From Corynebacterium freiburgense (GTDB taxonomy: Bacteria; Actinomycetota; Actinomycetes; Mycobacteriales; Mycobacteriaceae): a DNA stretch of 64,000 nt. The notes under the pieces were generated by a model. The model was not told where the DNA came from and made no database searches. It worked only from the letters and a program-made list of their open reading frames with translations. Made by a program: the position numbers and the translations under genes. The stretch lies in contig NZ_CP047355.1 in assembly GCF_030408815.1 (NCBI RefSeq), positions 1,116,001 through 1,180,000 on the forward strand, written 5' to 3'. This document shows positions 55,483 to 64,000 of the stretch, one piece after another. How positions within the stretch are numbered: the first letter of the stretch is position 1; every line of letters starts with the position of its first letter.

Positions 55483-56474
55483 TGGTTGCCTTTGGTTTAG
55501 GAGACATGCCAGGCGCCGACATTGCGACTGCCGCAGACATAATCTCCGGAGAATGCAGCTTGGTTTTTGTCCCGCAACTCCCAGCTAGGGGAGTTGCTTC
55601 TCGCCTTCTTGGTCAAACTTTGGCAATGCTGAAAGACATGCCTATCGACGCCCGTGCCCGCACATGGGTGCTTACCGCTCGGCCACAGCGTTCCACATGG
55701 CGAACCTGGGATCGCCTCGAAGCGGATCTGGATACTTGCCAGGCCATTTGGCCTCGGCTGGACGCCCTGAAGTTTCAGGTCTTGGGACCTTGGTCGCTTG
55801 CGGCGTCAATAGAACTGTCAAACGGCCATAGAGCTATCACTGATACGGGCGCTCTGCGTGATATTACCGAATCTTTTATCCACGGTATTCAAAATCATTG
55901 CGCAGATTTGAGCAGGCGATTTGATTGCCGCCTTGAATTGCAAATCGATGAACCCAAATTGCCAGCACTTGCCCAAGGCACATTACCTGGAGCCACGGAT
56001 TTTGATGTCCTGCCTGCAATTCCAGAGATCGAACTCGGTCAACGCTTACATCAAGTAGTCGAACGGTTAAGTGAAAACGTAACTATTCGCCTGAATTCCA
56101 CACAGTATGTTCCACTCTGGCAGGTTGTAAAGACTAGCGGCATTACGGAGTTAAGTATCGCGCCGGGAATGCTGCACACCACGGCGCATTTCGATGGGCT
56201 TGGAGATGCAATCGCCCATGGGTGTCGTATTGGACTTGGTATTACCCATGCTGGTGACAGTATTGATACAGCATTGGAGCACCCCAGAGCCAAAGCGCAA
56301 GCTGTGGCTAGGTTATGGGACAAACTCGGATTTGATCGCAGTACACTTGCCAAAACAGTAGATATCCACACTAAAAGTAGCCTTGATACTGCTTCACTTA
56401 TGGACGCTGCGTCTGCATTGCGTATGGCTCGGGTGATCGATGAAATGATTACCCGAGACGCAGGAGACCTATAG
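55482..56474 (+). CDS. MetE C-terminal-like protein, function unknown
   Basis: 330 residues, starting at a GTG that shares a base with the mnmA stop. It looks like the barrel of cobalamin-independent methionine synthase (start GLGDMPGADIATAADII, KFQVLGPWSLAASIEL, LELQIDEPKLPALAQGTLPGATD, GITHAGDSIDTALEH) but is much shorter than MetE and shows no H-x-C zinc motif. A protein of this kind sits between mnmA and ligA in mycobacteria (the Rv3015c position). I infer a barrel fold with a different or lost activity. Confidence 0.75.
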   Translation: MVAFGLGDMPGADIATAADIISGECSLVFVPQLPARGVASRLLGQTLAMLKDMPIDARARTWVLTARPQRSTWRTWDRLEADLDTCQAIWPRLDALKFQVLGPWSLAASIELSNGHRAITDTGALRDITESFIHGIQNHCADLSRRFDCRLELQIDEPKLPALAQGTLPGATDFDVLPAIPEIELGQRLHQVVERLSENVTIRLNSTQYVPLWQVVKTSGITELSIAPGMLHTTAHFDGLGDAIAHGCRIGLGITHAGDSIDTALEHPRAKAQAVARLWDKLGFDRSTLAKTVDIHTKSSLDTASLMDAASALRMARVIDEMITRDAGDL

Positions 56475-56477
56475 GTT

Positions 56478-57149
56478 TTAACTCATCATTGGCCACGCGG
56501 TATTGACGGTGCTGGGATCTTTTCCCTGCCCTTGCAAATACCGCTGGAAACTCGCTTGGCGCTCGTAGTACCAAACTGATTGCCGCTCCATAAGTTCATC
56601 GAGTTCCAGTTTGGCCAAATCGGGCCAGAGCTTAATTTGTTTCCAGGCGATTCTGGCGGCAGCCAGCGCATCCGATGTAGCCTCATGGGCATTATCTAAA
56701 CGCACCCCATAGAATTCAGCGAGGGCGCCGAGGGTTCGGGATCCTTTCCGGTATGGGTCCTTTTGCCGGTCAATAACAAAAGGATCATAGACCGGCCCAG
56801 TGACTAGAAAATCACCAGTTAGGCTGCGAAGCACCGAAAGATCATATGCCGCATTAAAGACGATTAAGGTCAATCCATCATCCCAACCACGTTGGATTTG
56901 CCGAATAGTTTCTTCTAATACTTCCTGATGCGGTTTACCGTGTGTACGGGCATATTCGGTGGTAATTCCATGTACTTTTGTGGCTTCTTCGGGGATTTCA
57001 ACCCCAGGATCGGCTAAAAGTTCTTGTGGTTCCACATTCCGACCTTGAATTCGGACCATTGCAGAGGTGACAATACGGGCTTCTTTCGGATTCGCCGAAG
57101 TAGTTTCCAGATCGAAGCTGAGCATTGCGGAAGTATCAAAGTTCGCCAT
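56478..57149 (-). CDS. DnaQ-like 3'-5' exonuclease
   Basis: 223 residues from the ATG at 57149, preceded by TAAGGTAGGACTC; the longer frame would run into ligA. The DEDDh exonuclease set is complete: Asp and Glu in SFDLETTS, Asp in FNAAYDLSVL, and His and Asp in HEATSDALAA. Stand-alone proteins of this type trim DNA or RNA 3' ends or proofread. It diverges from ligA, with about 100 bases between the starts for both promoters. Confidence 0.9.
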   Translation of the reverse strand: MANFDTSAMLSFDLETTSANPKEARIVTSAMVRIQGRNVEPQELLADPGVEIPEEATKVHGITTEYARTHGKPHQEVLEETIRQIQRGWDDGLTLIVFNAAYDLSVLRSLTGDFLVTGPVYDPFVIDRQKDPYRKGSRTLGALAEFYGVRLDNAHEATSDALAAARIAWKQIKLWPDLAKLELDELMERQSVWYYERQASFQRYLQGQGKDPSTVNTAWPMMS

Positions 57150-57237
57150 GAGTCCTACCTTAGACATCTGGTCGAACCAATGTAGTGTGAATTCGAAACT
57201 GCGTTTTTCAAGAAAATTGATGTGTCGATGCGACTGA

Positions 57238-59289
<2,052 letters not shown>

Positions 59290-59302
59290 TACAAAAAATA
59301 CA

Positions 59303-59341
59303 CCCCGGCAAGTTTGCGGAATTGTTTACTCTTTGCCGGGG
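59303..59341. terminator. Hairpin between ligA and lacI-type gene
   Basis: CCCCGGCAA (59303-59311) and TTGCCGGGG (59333-59341) form a perfect stem with a 21-base loop, followed by ATTTTGCG on the plus strand. It lies between two convergent genes and can serve both. Confidence 0.8.
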
Positions 59342-59357
59342 ATTTTGCGTGATAAAG

Positions 59358-60383
59358 CTAGGTGTTTTTCGGTGGGGCAGTGCTTTCTCGGATCACCAGT
59401 TCGGTTGGGATGACAATATGCCGGCTTCCATCGCGGGGTCCGCCGGCAAGTTGTTCGGCAATAAGGTCGATCATTGCCTCACCTGCGCGGTGGAAATTTT
59501 GGCGAATAGTGGTAAGGGGAGGGAACGAATATTCGCCAAGGGGAAGACCATCGAATCCGATAACTGAGACGTCATCAGGGACCTTGCGGCCTTGCTCATG
59601 CATAGCTCGAATAAACCCAAGTGCAACTTCGTCATTAGCGCAAAAGACAGCGGTTACCTCAGGATTTTGTGCTAATTTCAAGCCTGCTTGGTAGCCGTCA
59701 ATGGGGTTCCAACCGCCAGGGATTGGTTCGGGTGGTCGAATGCCCGATTCTTCTAATCTGCGGTGCCAGGCAGCAAGGCGAATCGCCGCAGACTGTGAAT
59801 CTGCTGGTCCTGTTATGTGGTGAACCGTTTTGTGCCCGAGTTCAAGAAGGTGTGTAATGGCGTCTCGAACACCTTGAATTTGATCGGCCGAGGCGGAGGG
59901 GTAGTAGCCAACGAGGGCGGAATCTGAGGAGGCAACGGGCAGTCCAGTGGGTAGCCCGAGATGCTGGAACGTTGCCTTGCCGGATTGGACGATTATAAGG
60001 GCGTCGATAGGTTGTTGGGAAAGTCGCATAAGTGCATCGTGCACTTCGTCGGCTTCGGGATGCTTGACCTGGGAAACAATGACGGCGTAGCCCAGTTTAC
60101 TTGCGGCTTGAAGTACACCACTCGTGGTATATGACTCGCCTGTGCGTTCTATTTGTTGGGTTAGGACGCCAATAAGTTTTAGGGATCCGCTACGAAGCGC
60201 ACGGGCGGCATGGTTTGGGGAGTAGCCCAATTGTTGCATGGCTTGAAGTACTTTGGCCTTTGTTTCCGGACGAACCTTGTCGGAACCGCGTGAAACCCGT
60301 GAAACGGTTTGCGGTGAAACTCCCGCGAGCCGCGCGACGTCGTCAATTGATGCCGCTCTAGTCCGGCCCTTCGCTTTGCCCAT
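59358..60383 (-). CDS. LacI-family transcriptional regulator
   Basis: 341 residues. The N-terminal helix-turn-helix reads SIDDVARLAGVSPQTVSRVSRG, with the hinge helix NHAARALRSG; the rest is the periplasmic-binding-protein-like sugar domain (FCANDEVALGFIRAMHEQGRKVPDDVSVIGFDGLPLGE). It is divergent from a beta-galactosidase gene with two matching operator-like sites between them, so it probably represses the lac-type genes and releases on a galactoside or derivative. The VSRVSRG wording differs slightly from the common VSRVLNG. Confidence 0.92.
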   Translation of the reverse strand: MGKAKGRTRAASIDDVARLAGVSPQTVSRVSRGSDKVRPETKAKVLQAMQQLGYSPNHAARALRSGSLKLIGVLTQQIERTGESYTTSGVLQAASKLGYAVIVSQVKHPEADEVHDALMRLSQQPIDALIIVQSGKATFQHLGLPTGLPVASSDSALVGYYPSASADQIQGVRDAITHLLELGHKTVHHITGPADSQSAAIRLAAWHRRLEESGIRPPEPIPGGWNPIDGYQAGLKLAQNPEVTAVFCANDEVALGFIRAMHEQGRKVPDDVSVIGFDGLPLGEYSFPPLTTIRQNFHRAGEAMIDLIAEQLAGGPRDGSRHIVIPTELVIRESTAPPKNT

Positions 60384-60497
60384 GTCACGACGATACCAAA
60401 GGCACCGACGCCGGCGTGTGGGCGCCCAGCGGGCTTAGTGGGCAATGAAATGTTTCCCAAATTACGGCGCTTTCACACGATCGGGGGTGCACTATTT

Positions 60498-60514
60498 ATG
60501 TTAACGCCGCCATT
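60498..60514 (+). promoter_or_regulatory. Operator-like site O1
   Basis: ATGTTAACGCCGCCATT. It matches the site at 60598 at 16 of 17 bases and starts exactly 100 bases before it. A central CG flanked by a TTAA half-site is typical of LacI-family operators; the second half is only partly symmetric. Confidence 0.65.
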
Positions 60515-60593
60515 TTTCGGGATTTTTGTGCTAAATACGCAATAAAGCAGGAAATTAAACGAAAAAACCCTCCAAAAACCAGAAAAATCGAGT

Positions 60594-60599
60594 TATAAT
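60594..60599 (+). promoter_or_regulatory. Candidate -10 element of the lacZ promoter
   Basis: A perfect TATAAT whose last two bases are the first two of operator-like site O2. RNA would start near 60607 inside the operator, leaving a leader of about 110 bases. No strong -35 is present. Confidence 0.6.
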
Positions 60600-60614
60600 G
60601 TTAACGTCGCCATT
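60598..60614 (+). promoter_or_regulatory. Operator-like site O2 over the lacZ promoter
   Basis: ATGTTAACGTCGCCATT, overlapping the TATAAT element, so a bound LacI-type protein would block RNA polymerase. It is one base different from O1. Confidence 0.65.
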
Positions 60615-60716
60615 ACGAAGGCAGGCAGTTAACTACATATTCTCTGACTGTCTTTGGTTCGCCCCTTCCGTTCGTTCCGTTTTCGGTCCGTTCGTTTCAA
60701 GATTGGAATGACTTCG

Positions 60717-63700
60717 ATGTTTGTTCCCCGCCACTATGAGAATCTGTCAGTCCTCCATGAGAACACTCTGCCGCCGCGCGCTTACTATATTCCAAGCTCC
60801 GGAATTACTTTCGATCCACTGGATCGCGGGAAGTCAGATCGCTTTCAATCATTGAACGGAACTTGGGGCTTCCGCTACTACACATCTGTATATGATGTGC
60901 CGCCTTTTTGGAATGCCAATAACTTGCCAGAGTTCGGCGAAATACAGGTTCCTGGAACATGGCAATTCCAAGGATACGACGCACACCAATATACAAATGT
61001 TCGATATCCGATTCCCTTGGATCCGCCGTATGTCCCTCAAGATAATCCTGCCGGTGCATATATTAAGGAATTCGAATACAAAATTGATTCCAATGCTCCA
61101 GCCTGCACTTTGGTGTTTGAGGGAATCGATTCTTGTTTCTATGTTTGGCTTAATGGAACCTACATTGGTTACAGTCAGGTATCTCACGCGACCGCGGAGT
61201 TCGACATTACATCGGCGCTGGTCAATGGAACTAATCAGCTTTCGGTATTGGTATTAAAGTGGTGCGATGGAACATATCTGGAAGACCAGGATAAATTCCG
61301 AACTTCCGGGATTTTCCGGGAAGTTTACTTATTGCAGCGCCCCAAGTCAGTGCTGTTTGATTACTTTCTTACCACCACATTGCAGGATAACAAGGCATTA
61401 GTCGAGGTACGGGGAAAATACAATAATGAGTATGTAGACACCGTATTAGAAATCTCCGATCATAGTGGGAATATTATTTCGAAAGCGGTGCTAGATTCGC
61501 TTGCGGATGATCCTAATTTTTCGCACAAAGCAACGCTTACTATTAAGGATCCTCACCTATGGAATGCTGAAGATCCTTACCTTTACAACCTCAAAATAAC
61601 CTGCCCGCAAGAATCCATTTATGAGCGAATCGGTATTCGAGAAGTGCTTGTCGACGGCGCGGTGCTTAAAGTTAATGGCAAACCTGTAACATTGCGCGGC
61701 GTCAATAGGCATGACTCAGATCCAATCACCGGACCAGCGGTTGGTATTGAACATATGCGGCGTGATCTGCATATGATGCATAAGGCGAATATAAATGCGG
61801 TGCGGACAGCGCATTATCCGAGTGATCCTCGCTTCTATCAAATGTGCGATGAGTATGGCTTTTATGTGATGTCCGAAGCAGATAATGAAAGCCACGGAAC
61901 GCAAACCCAATTCCTAAAAGACGATTCGTGGCCAAATGTGGTCGAACAATGGAATAAGCGGATTGCCAACAATCCTGAGTGGATCCAGCCAACTATGGAC
62001 CGAGTTGAGCTGTGCATACAACGGGAAAAGAATCGCCCAAGCGTGATTTCGTGGTCAGCAGGGAATGAATGTGCGTACGGGAAGACCTTTGAAATTGCAT
62101 TGCAATGGATAAAACAATTTGACCCAACACGAGTAACTCACTATGAATCTGCATTTTACCGGTCACAAGACCGCCGTTACGATTACTCCAATATTGACCT
62201 GTATTCACGGATGTACCCCTCACTTATTGAAATACAGGAGTATTTAAATTCCGAGCCCGATAAGCCATTTATTCTAGTTGAGTATTGCCACGCCATGGGA
62301 AATGGACCTGGTGACTTAGAGGAATACTGGGATCTTATTGTTAATGAACCTCGTATGTGCGGTGGCTTTGTATGGGAATGGTGCGACCATGCCGTAGCTA
62401 ATGGTACTGATGCGCAAGGAAATCCACGCTATTTGTATGGCGGCGACCACGGCGAAACAGTCCATGACGGAAACTTCTGCGTCGATGGTTTGGTAAGCCC
62501 TGATCGGGTGCCGCATCAAGGTTTACGCGAACTTTGGAATGTGCAGCGCCCGGCTCGAGTGGTTTCTATTGATCAAAAAGCAAACACAATTACGCTGCGC
62601 AATGAACTCGATTTCCTGGATTTTGCATCATATGCCGATATCGAATTTGGGCTTTCCATCGATGGTGAAGTGGTTGATTCTGGAAAACTTACGCTAACGC
62701 AACCACTACATCCACATAAGACTACGACAATCGAATTACCCGAATCTGTGCGCGAGGTAGCTCAGCAGCAAGGACGCTGTTTTATTACGCTAACCTACCG
62801 CCGCAAACATAATGGACCGCTAGCTTCAGCAGGTGAGGAGCTTGGTTTCGATGAGATTGAGATCCCTACTGCGCAGCCGTGCAATAAGTATGTCCAGCGC
62901 TTGCTTGAAAATACTCCCACAACGAACCATATTGAGGTGGCAGAGGGGCCCGCGCACATTACAGTAAGCGGTAAAAACTTTGCCTACGAATTCGACATTC
63001 GAACAGGTCTTTGGTCGCGAGCTAGTGCGAGTGGCCGCGAGGTATTTACGCGTCCATGTGAAATAAATATTTGGCGGGCGCCTACTGATAATGATCGCCA
63101 TGCAGAGGTGCAGTGGCGTCGTGCTCGCTACCATCAAGCCACAACCCGTGCGTATTCTTGTTCGGTTTCAACCATTGAAAATGGGGTTATTGTTCACGCC
63201 CAAGCAGCATTGGTAGCACCAACAATTCAACCGATTATGCGCCTTGATATTGCTTGGACTATTCACAATGATGGTGCGATTGATGTAAATATCATTGGCC
63301 ATCGCAATATTGATTTTCCCTATCTGCCGCGGTTTGGTATGAGGTTTTTTCTGCCTCAGGAAGTGCAAACAGTGCGCTACTTCGGGCTTGGCCCGTTCGA
63401 AAACTACATTGATAAGCGACGTTCCTGCAGGCACGCGTGGTATTCCTCAAAAGTTAGTTCGCTTTCCGAACTGTATACACGCCCGCAGGAAAGTGGTTCG
63501 CGCAGCGATTGCGACGTCGTAACGCTACAAGGGGAACAGCAATCAATCACCATTGCTAGCACCTCACCGTTTTCCTTCAATGTTTCCGCGTACACGCAGG
63601 AAGAACTCACCAAACAACACCACGATTTTGAGCTGGAACCGAGCGGTTCAACCGTTGTCTGTGTCGATGCCGCAATGTCAGGCATCGGGTCGAACAGTTG

Positions 63701-63791
63701 TGGTCCCGAACTGTTGGAACGCTACCGAGTGAACGATCCCAAACTCGCAATGCGTCTGCGACTGCTGATCGAGAGCGTCGACGCAATATAA
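60717..63791 (+). CDS. lacZ: Beta-galactosidase (GH2)
   Basis: 1024 residues from ATG 60717 (MFVPRHYENLSVLHENTLPPRAYY), the usual LacZ length; GGAATG gives a ribosome-binding site, and an ATG at 60708 is an alternative. It hydrolyses lactose and other beta-galactosides in the cytoplasm; no signal peptide. Domain order: sugar-binding jelly roll, immunoglobulin-like domain, barrel with VNRHDSD, acid/base Glu451 (SWSAGNECAYG), nucleophile Glu522 (LVEYCHAMGNG) and GGFVWEWCDHA, then the C-terminal beta domain (RAPTDNDRHAEVQWRRARY). It is followed 55 bases later by a sugar symporter gene. Confidence 0.95.
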   Translation: MFVPRHYENLSVLHENTLPPRAYYIPSSGITFDPLDRGKSDRFQSLNGTWGFRYYTSVYDVPPFWNANNLPEFGEIQVPGTWQFQGYDAHQYTNVRYPIPLDPPYVPQDNPAGAYIKEFEYKIDSNAPACTLVFEGIDSCFYVWLNGTYIGYSQVSHATAEFDITSALVNGTNQLSVLVLKWCDGTYLEDQDKFRTSGIFREVYLLQRPKSVLFDYFLTTTLQDNKALVEVRGKYNNEYVDTVLEISDHSGNIISKAVLDSLADDPNFSHKATLTIKDPHLWNAEDPYLYNLKITCPQESIYERIGIREVLVDGAVLKVNGKPVTLRGVNRHDSDPITGPAVGIEHMRRDLHMMHKANINAVRTAHYPSDPRFYQMCDEYGFYVMSEADNESHGTQTQFLKDDSWPNVVEQWNKRIANNPEWIQPTMDRVELCIQREKNRPSVISWSAGNECAYGKTFEIALQWIKQFDPTRVTHYESAFYRSQDRRYDYSNIDLYSRMYPSLIEIQEYLNSEPDKPFILVEYCHAMGNGPGDLEEYWDLIVNEPRMCGGFVWEWCDHAVANGTDAQGNPRYLYGGDHGETVHDGNFCVDGLVSPDRVPHQGLRELWNVQRPARVVSIDQKANTITLRNELDFLDFASYADIEFGLSIDGEVVDSGKLTLTQPLHPHKTTTIELPESVREVAQQQGRCFITLTYRRKHNGPLASAGEELGFDEIEIPTAQPCNKYVQRLLENTPTTNHIEVAEGPAHITVSGKNFAYEFDIRTGLWSRASASGREVFTRPCEINIWRAPTDNDRHAEVQWRRARYHQATTRAYSCSVSTIENGVIVHAQAALVAPTIQPIMRLDIAWTIHNDGAIDVNIIGHRNIDFPYLPRFGMRFFLPQEVQTVRYFGLGPFENYIDKRRSCRHAWYSSKVSSLSELYTRPQESGSRSDCDVVTLQGEQQSITIASTSPFSFNVSAYTQEELTKQHHDFELEPSGSTVVCVDAAMSGIGSNSCGPELLERYRVNDPKLAMRLRLLIESVDAI

Positions 63792-63846
63792 CCCTCATTT
63801 CAACCCTTCAATCCACCACGCCTTTCTCACAGAGAGGAGACCAACA

Positions 63847-64000
63847 ATGAGTACAGAAGCCACCGAAAGGAAGTACCTGAAGTGGTACAACAAAGTGGGC
63901 TACGGTAGCGGCGACATCGCCGGAAATGTTGTCTATGCCTTCCTTTCGGCCTTCGTCATGATTTACCTCACCGATACCATGGGGATGCAGGCTGGCGTCG
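63847..64000 (+). CDS. Glycoside-pentoside-hexuronide cation symporter, N-terminus (partial)
   Basis: 51 residues before the window ends. The start MSTEATERKYLKWYNKVGYG followed by SGDIAGNVVYAFLSAFVMIYLTDTMGM is typical of GPH-family sugar symporters (LacS, MelB and relatives), with the first helix clearly present. The ATG follows AGAGGAGACCAACA. Next to lacZ it would bring lactose or another galactoside into the cell. The rest, including any C-terminal IIA-type domain, lies outside. Confidence 0.85.
   Translation, partial: MSTEATERKYLKWYNKVGYGSGDIAGNVVYAFLSAFVMIYLTDTMGMQAGV

Larger units (their letters stand above)
60384..60716. promoter_or_regulatory. Divergent lacI-type / lacZ control region
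   Basis: A 333-base gap. It holds two operator-like sites (60498-60514 and 60598-60614), a TATAAT -10 overlapping the second, a GTTAAC palindrome (in GCAGTTAACTAC near 60628), and a leader with two CCGTTCGTT copies (60668-60676 and 60688-60696). The stretch 60520-60590 is A-rich and may be curved. Nothing gene-like is seen. Confidence 0.65.

Noticed and set aside
63607..63798. Minus-strand open frames at the end of lacZ
   Set aside because: They are shadows of the conserved C-terminal domain of beta-galactosidase.

Overview
The window reads as the chromosome of a moderate-GC Corynebacterium or very close relative. The evidence is gene content and order: lysA-hom-thrB, then rho-prfA-prmC-tsaC-wecA-atpI-atpBEFHAGDC-DUF2550-nucS, glgE-glgB, etfBA-cysteine desulfurase-mnmA-MetE-like-ligA, plus GTG/TTG starts, a long Arg/Asp-rich Rho N-terminus and actinobacterial NucS. 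I name the genus by synteny and protein resemblance recalled from memory, not by a search. No rRNA, tRNA, CRISPR array, insertion sequence or integrase was recognised.

Layout: 1-4220 holds the end of lysA, an alpha/beta hydrolase, a 0.7-kb repeat-bearing gap and the threonine genes hom-thrB. From 4217 to 23284 lies a nitrate-respiration and molybdenum island between thrB and rho. On the minus strand narK-narG-narH-narJ-narI-modA-modBC-regulator run head to tail. On the plus strand mog, a 12-helix membrane protein and a copper nitrite reductase (nirK) follow. A molybdopterin set (mobA, moaC, moeA, moaE, moaD, moaA) completes it. Together these genes could import molybdate, build the molybdenum cofactor, reduce nitrate to nitrite with menaquinol, exchange nitrate and nitrite, and reduce nitrite to nitric oxide. 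No nitric oxide reductase is visible here.

23503-25206 is an acyl-CoA ligase. 25518-31231 is a tightly overlapped translation and envelope cluster (rho, prfA, prmC, tsaC, wecA). 31243-39164 is the complete F1Fo ATP synthase operon, closed by a strong hairpin terminator. 39419-43444 holds small conserved genes (DUF2550, the mismatch nuclease NucS, a zinc-binding protein, methylmalonyl-CoA epimerase, a thiamine-binding-like protein, a degenerate thioredoxin/TPR protein and a CPBP protease). 43527-47893 is glgB-glgE for alpha-glucan synthesis. 48024-59289 holds an orphan ABC ATPase, a methyltransferase, etfBA, a cysteine desulfurase, a niacin-type transporter, mnmA, a MetE-like protein, an exonuclease and ligA.

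59358-64000 is a lactose-type locus: a LacI-family regulator diverging from a GH2 beta-galactosidase and the start of a GPH-family sugar symporter, with two near-identical operator-like sites exactly 100 bp apart between them. It looks like an accessory insertion after ligA and is cut by the window end.

The most interesting items are the membrane-anchored three-cupredoxin nitrite reductase with its uncharacterised 12-helix partner, the fused molybdate permease-ATPase inside the nar unit, two 46-bp palindromic repeat copies before hom, and the paired lac operators.
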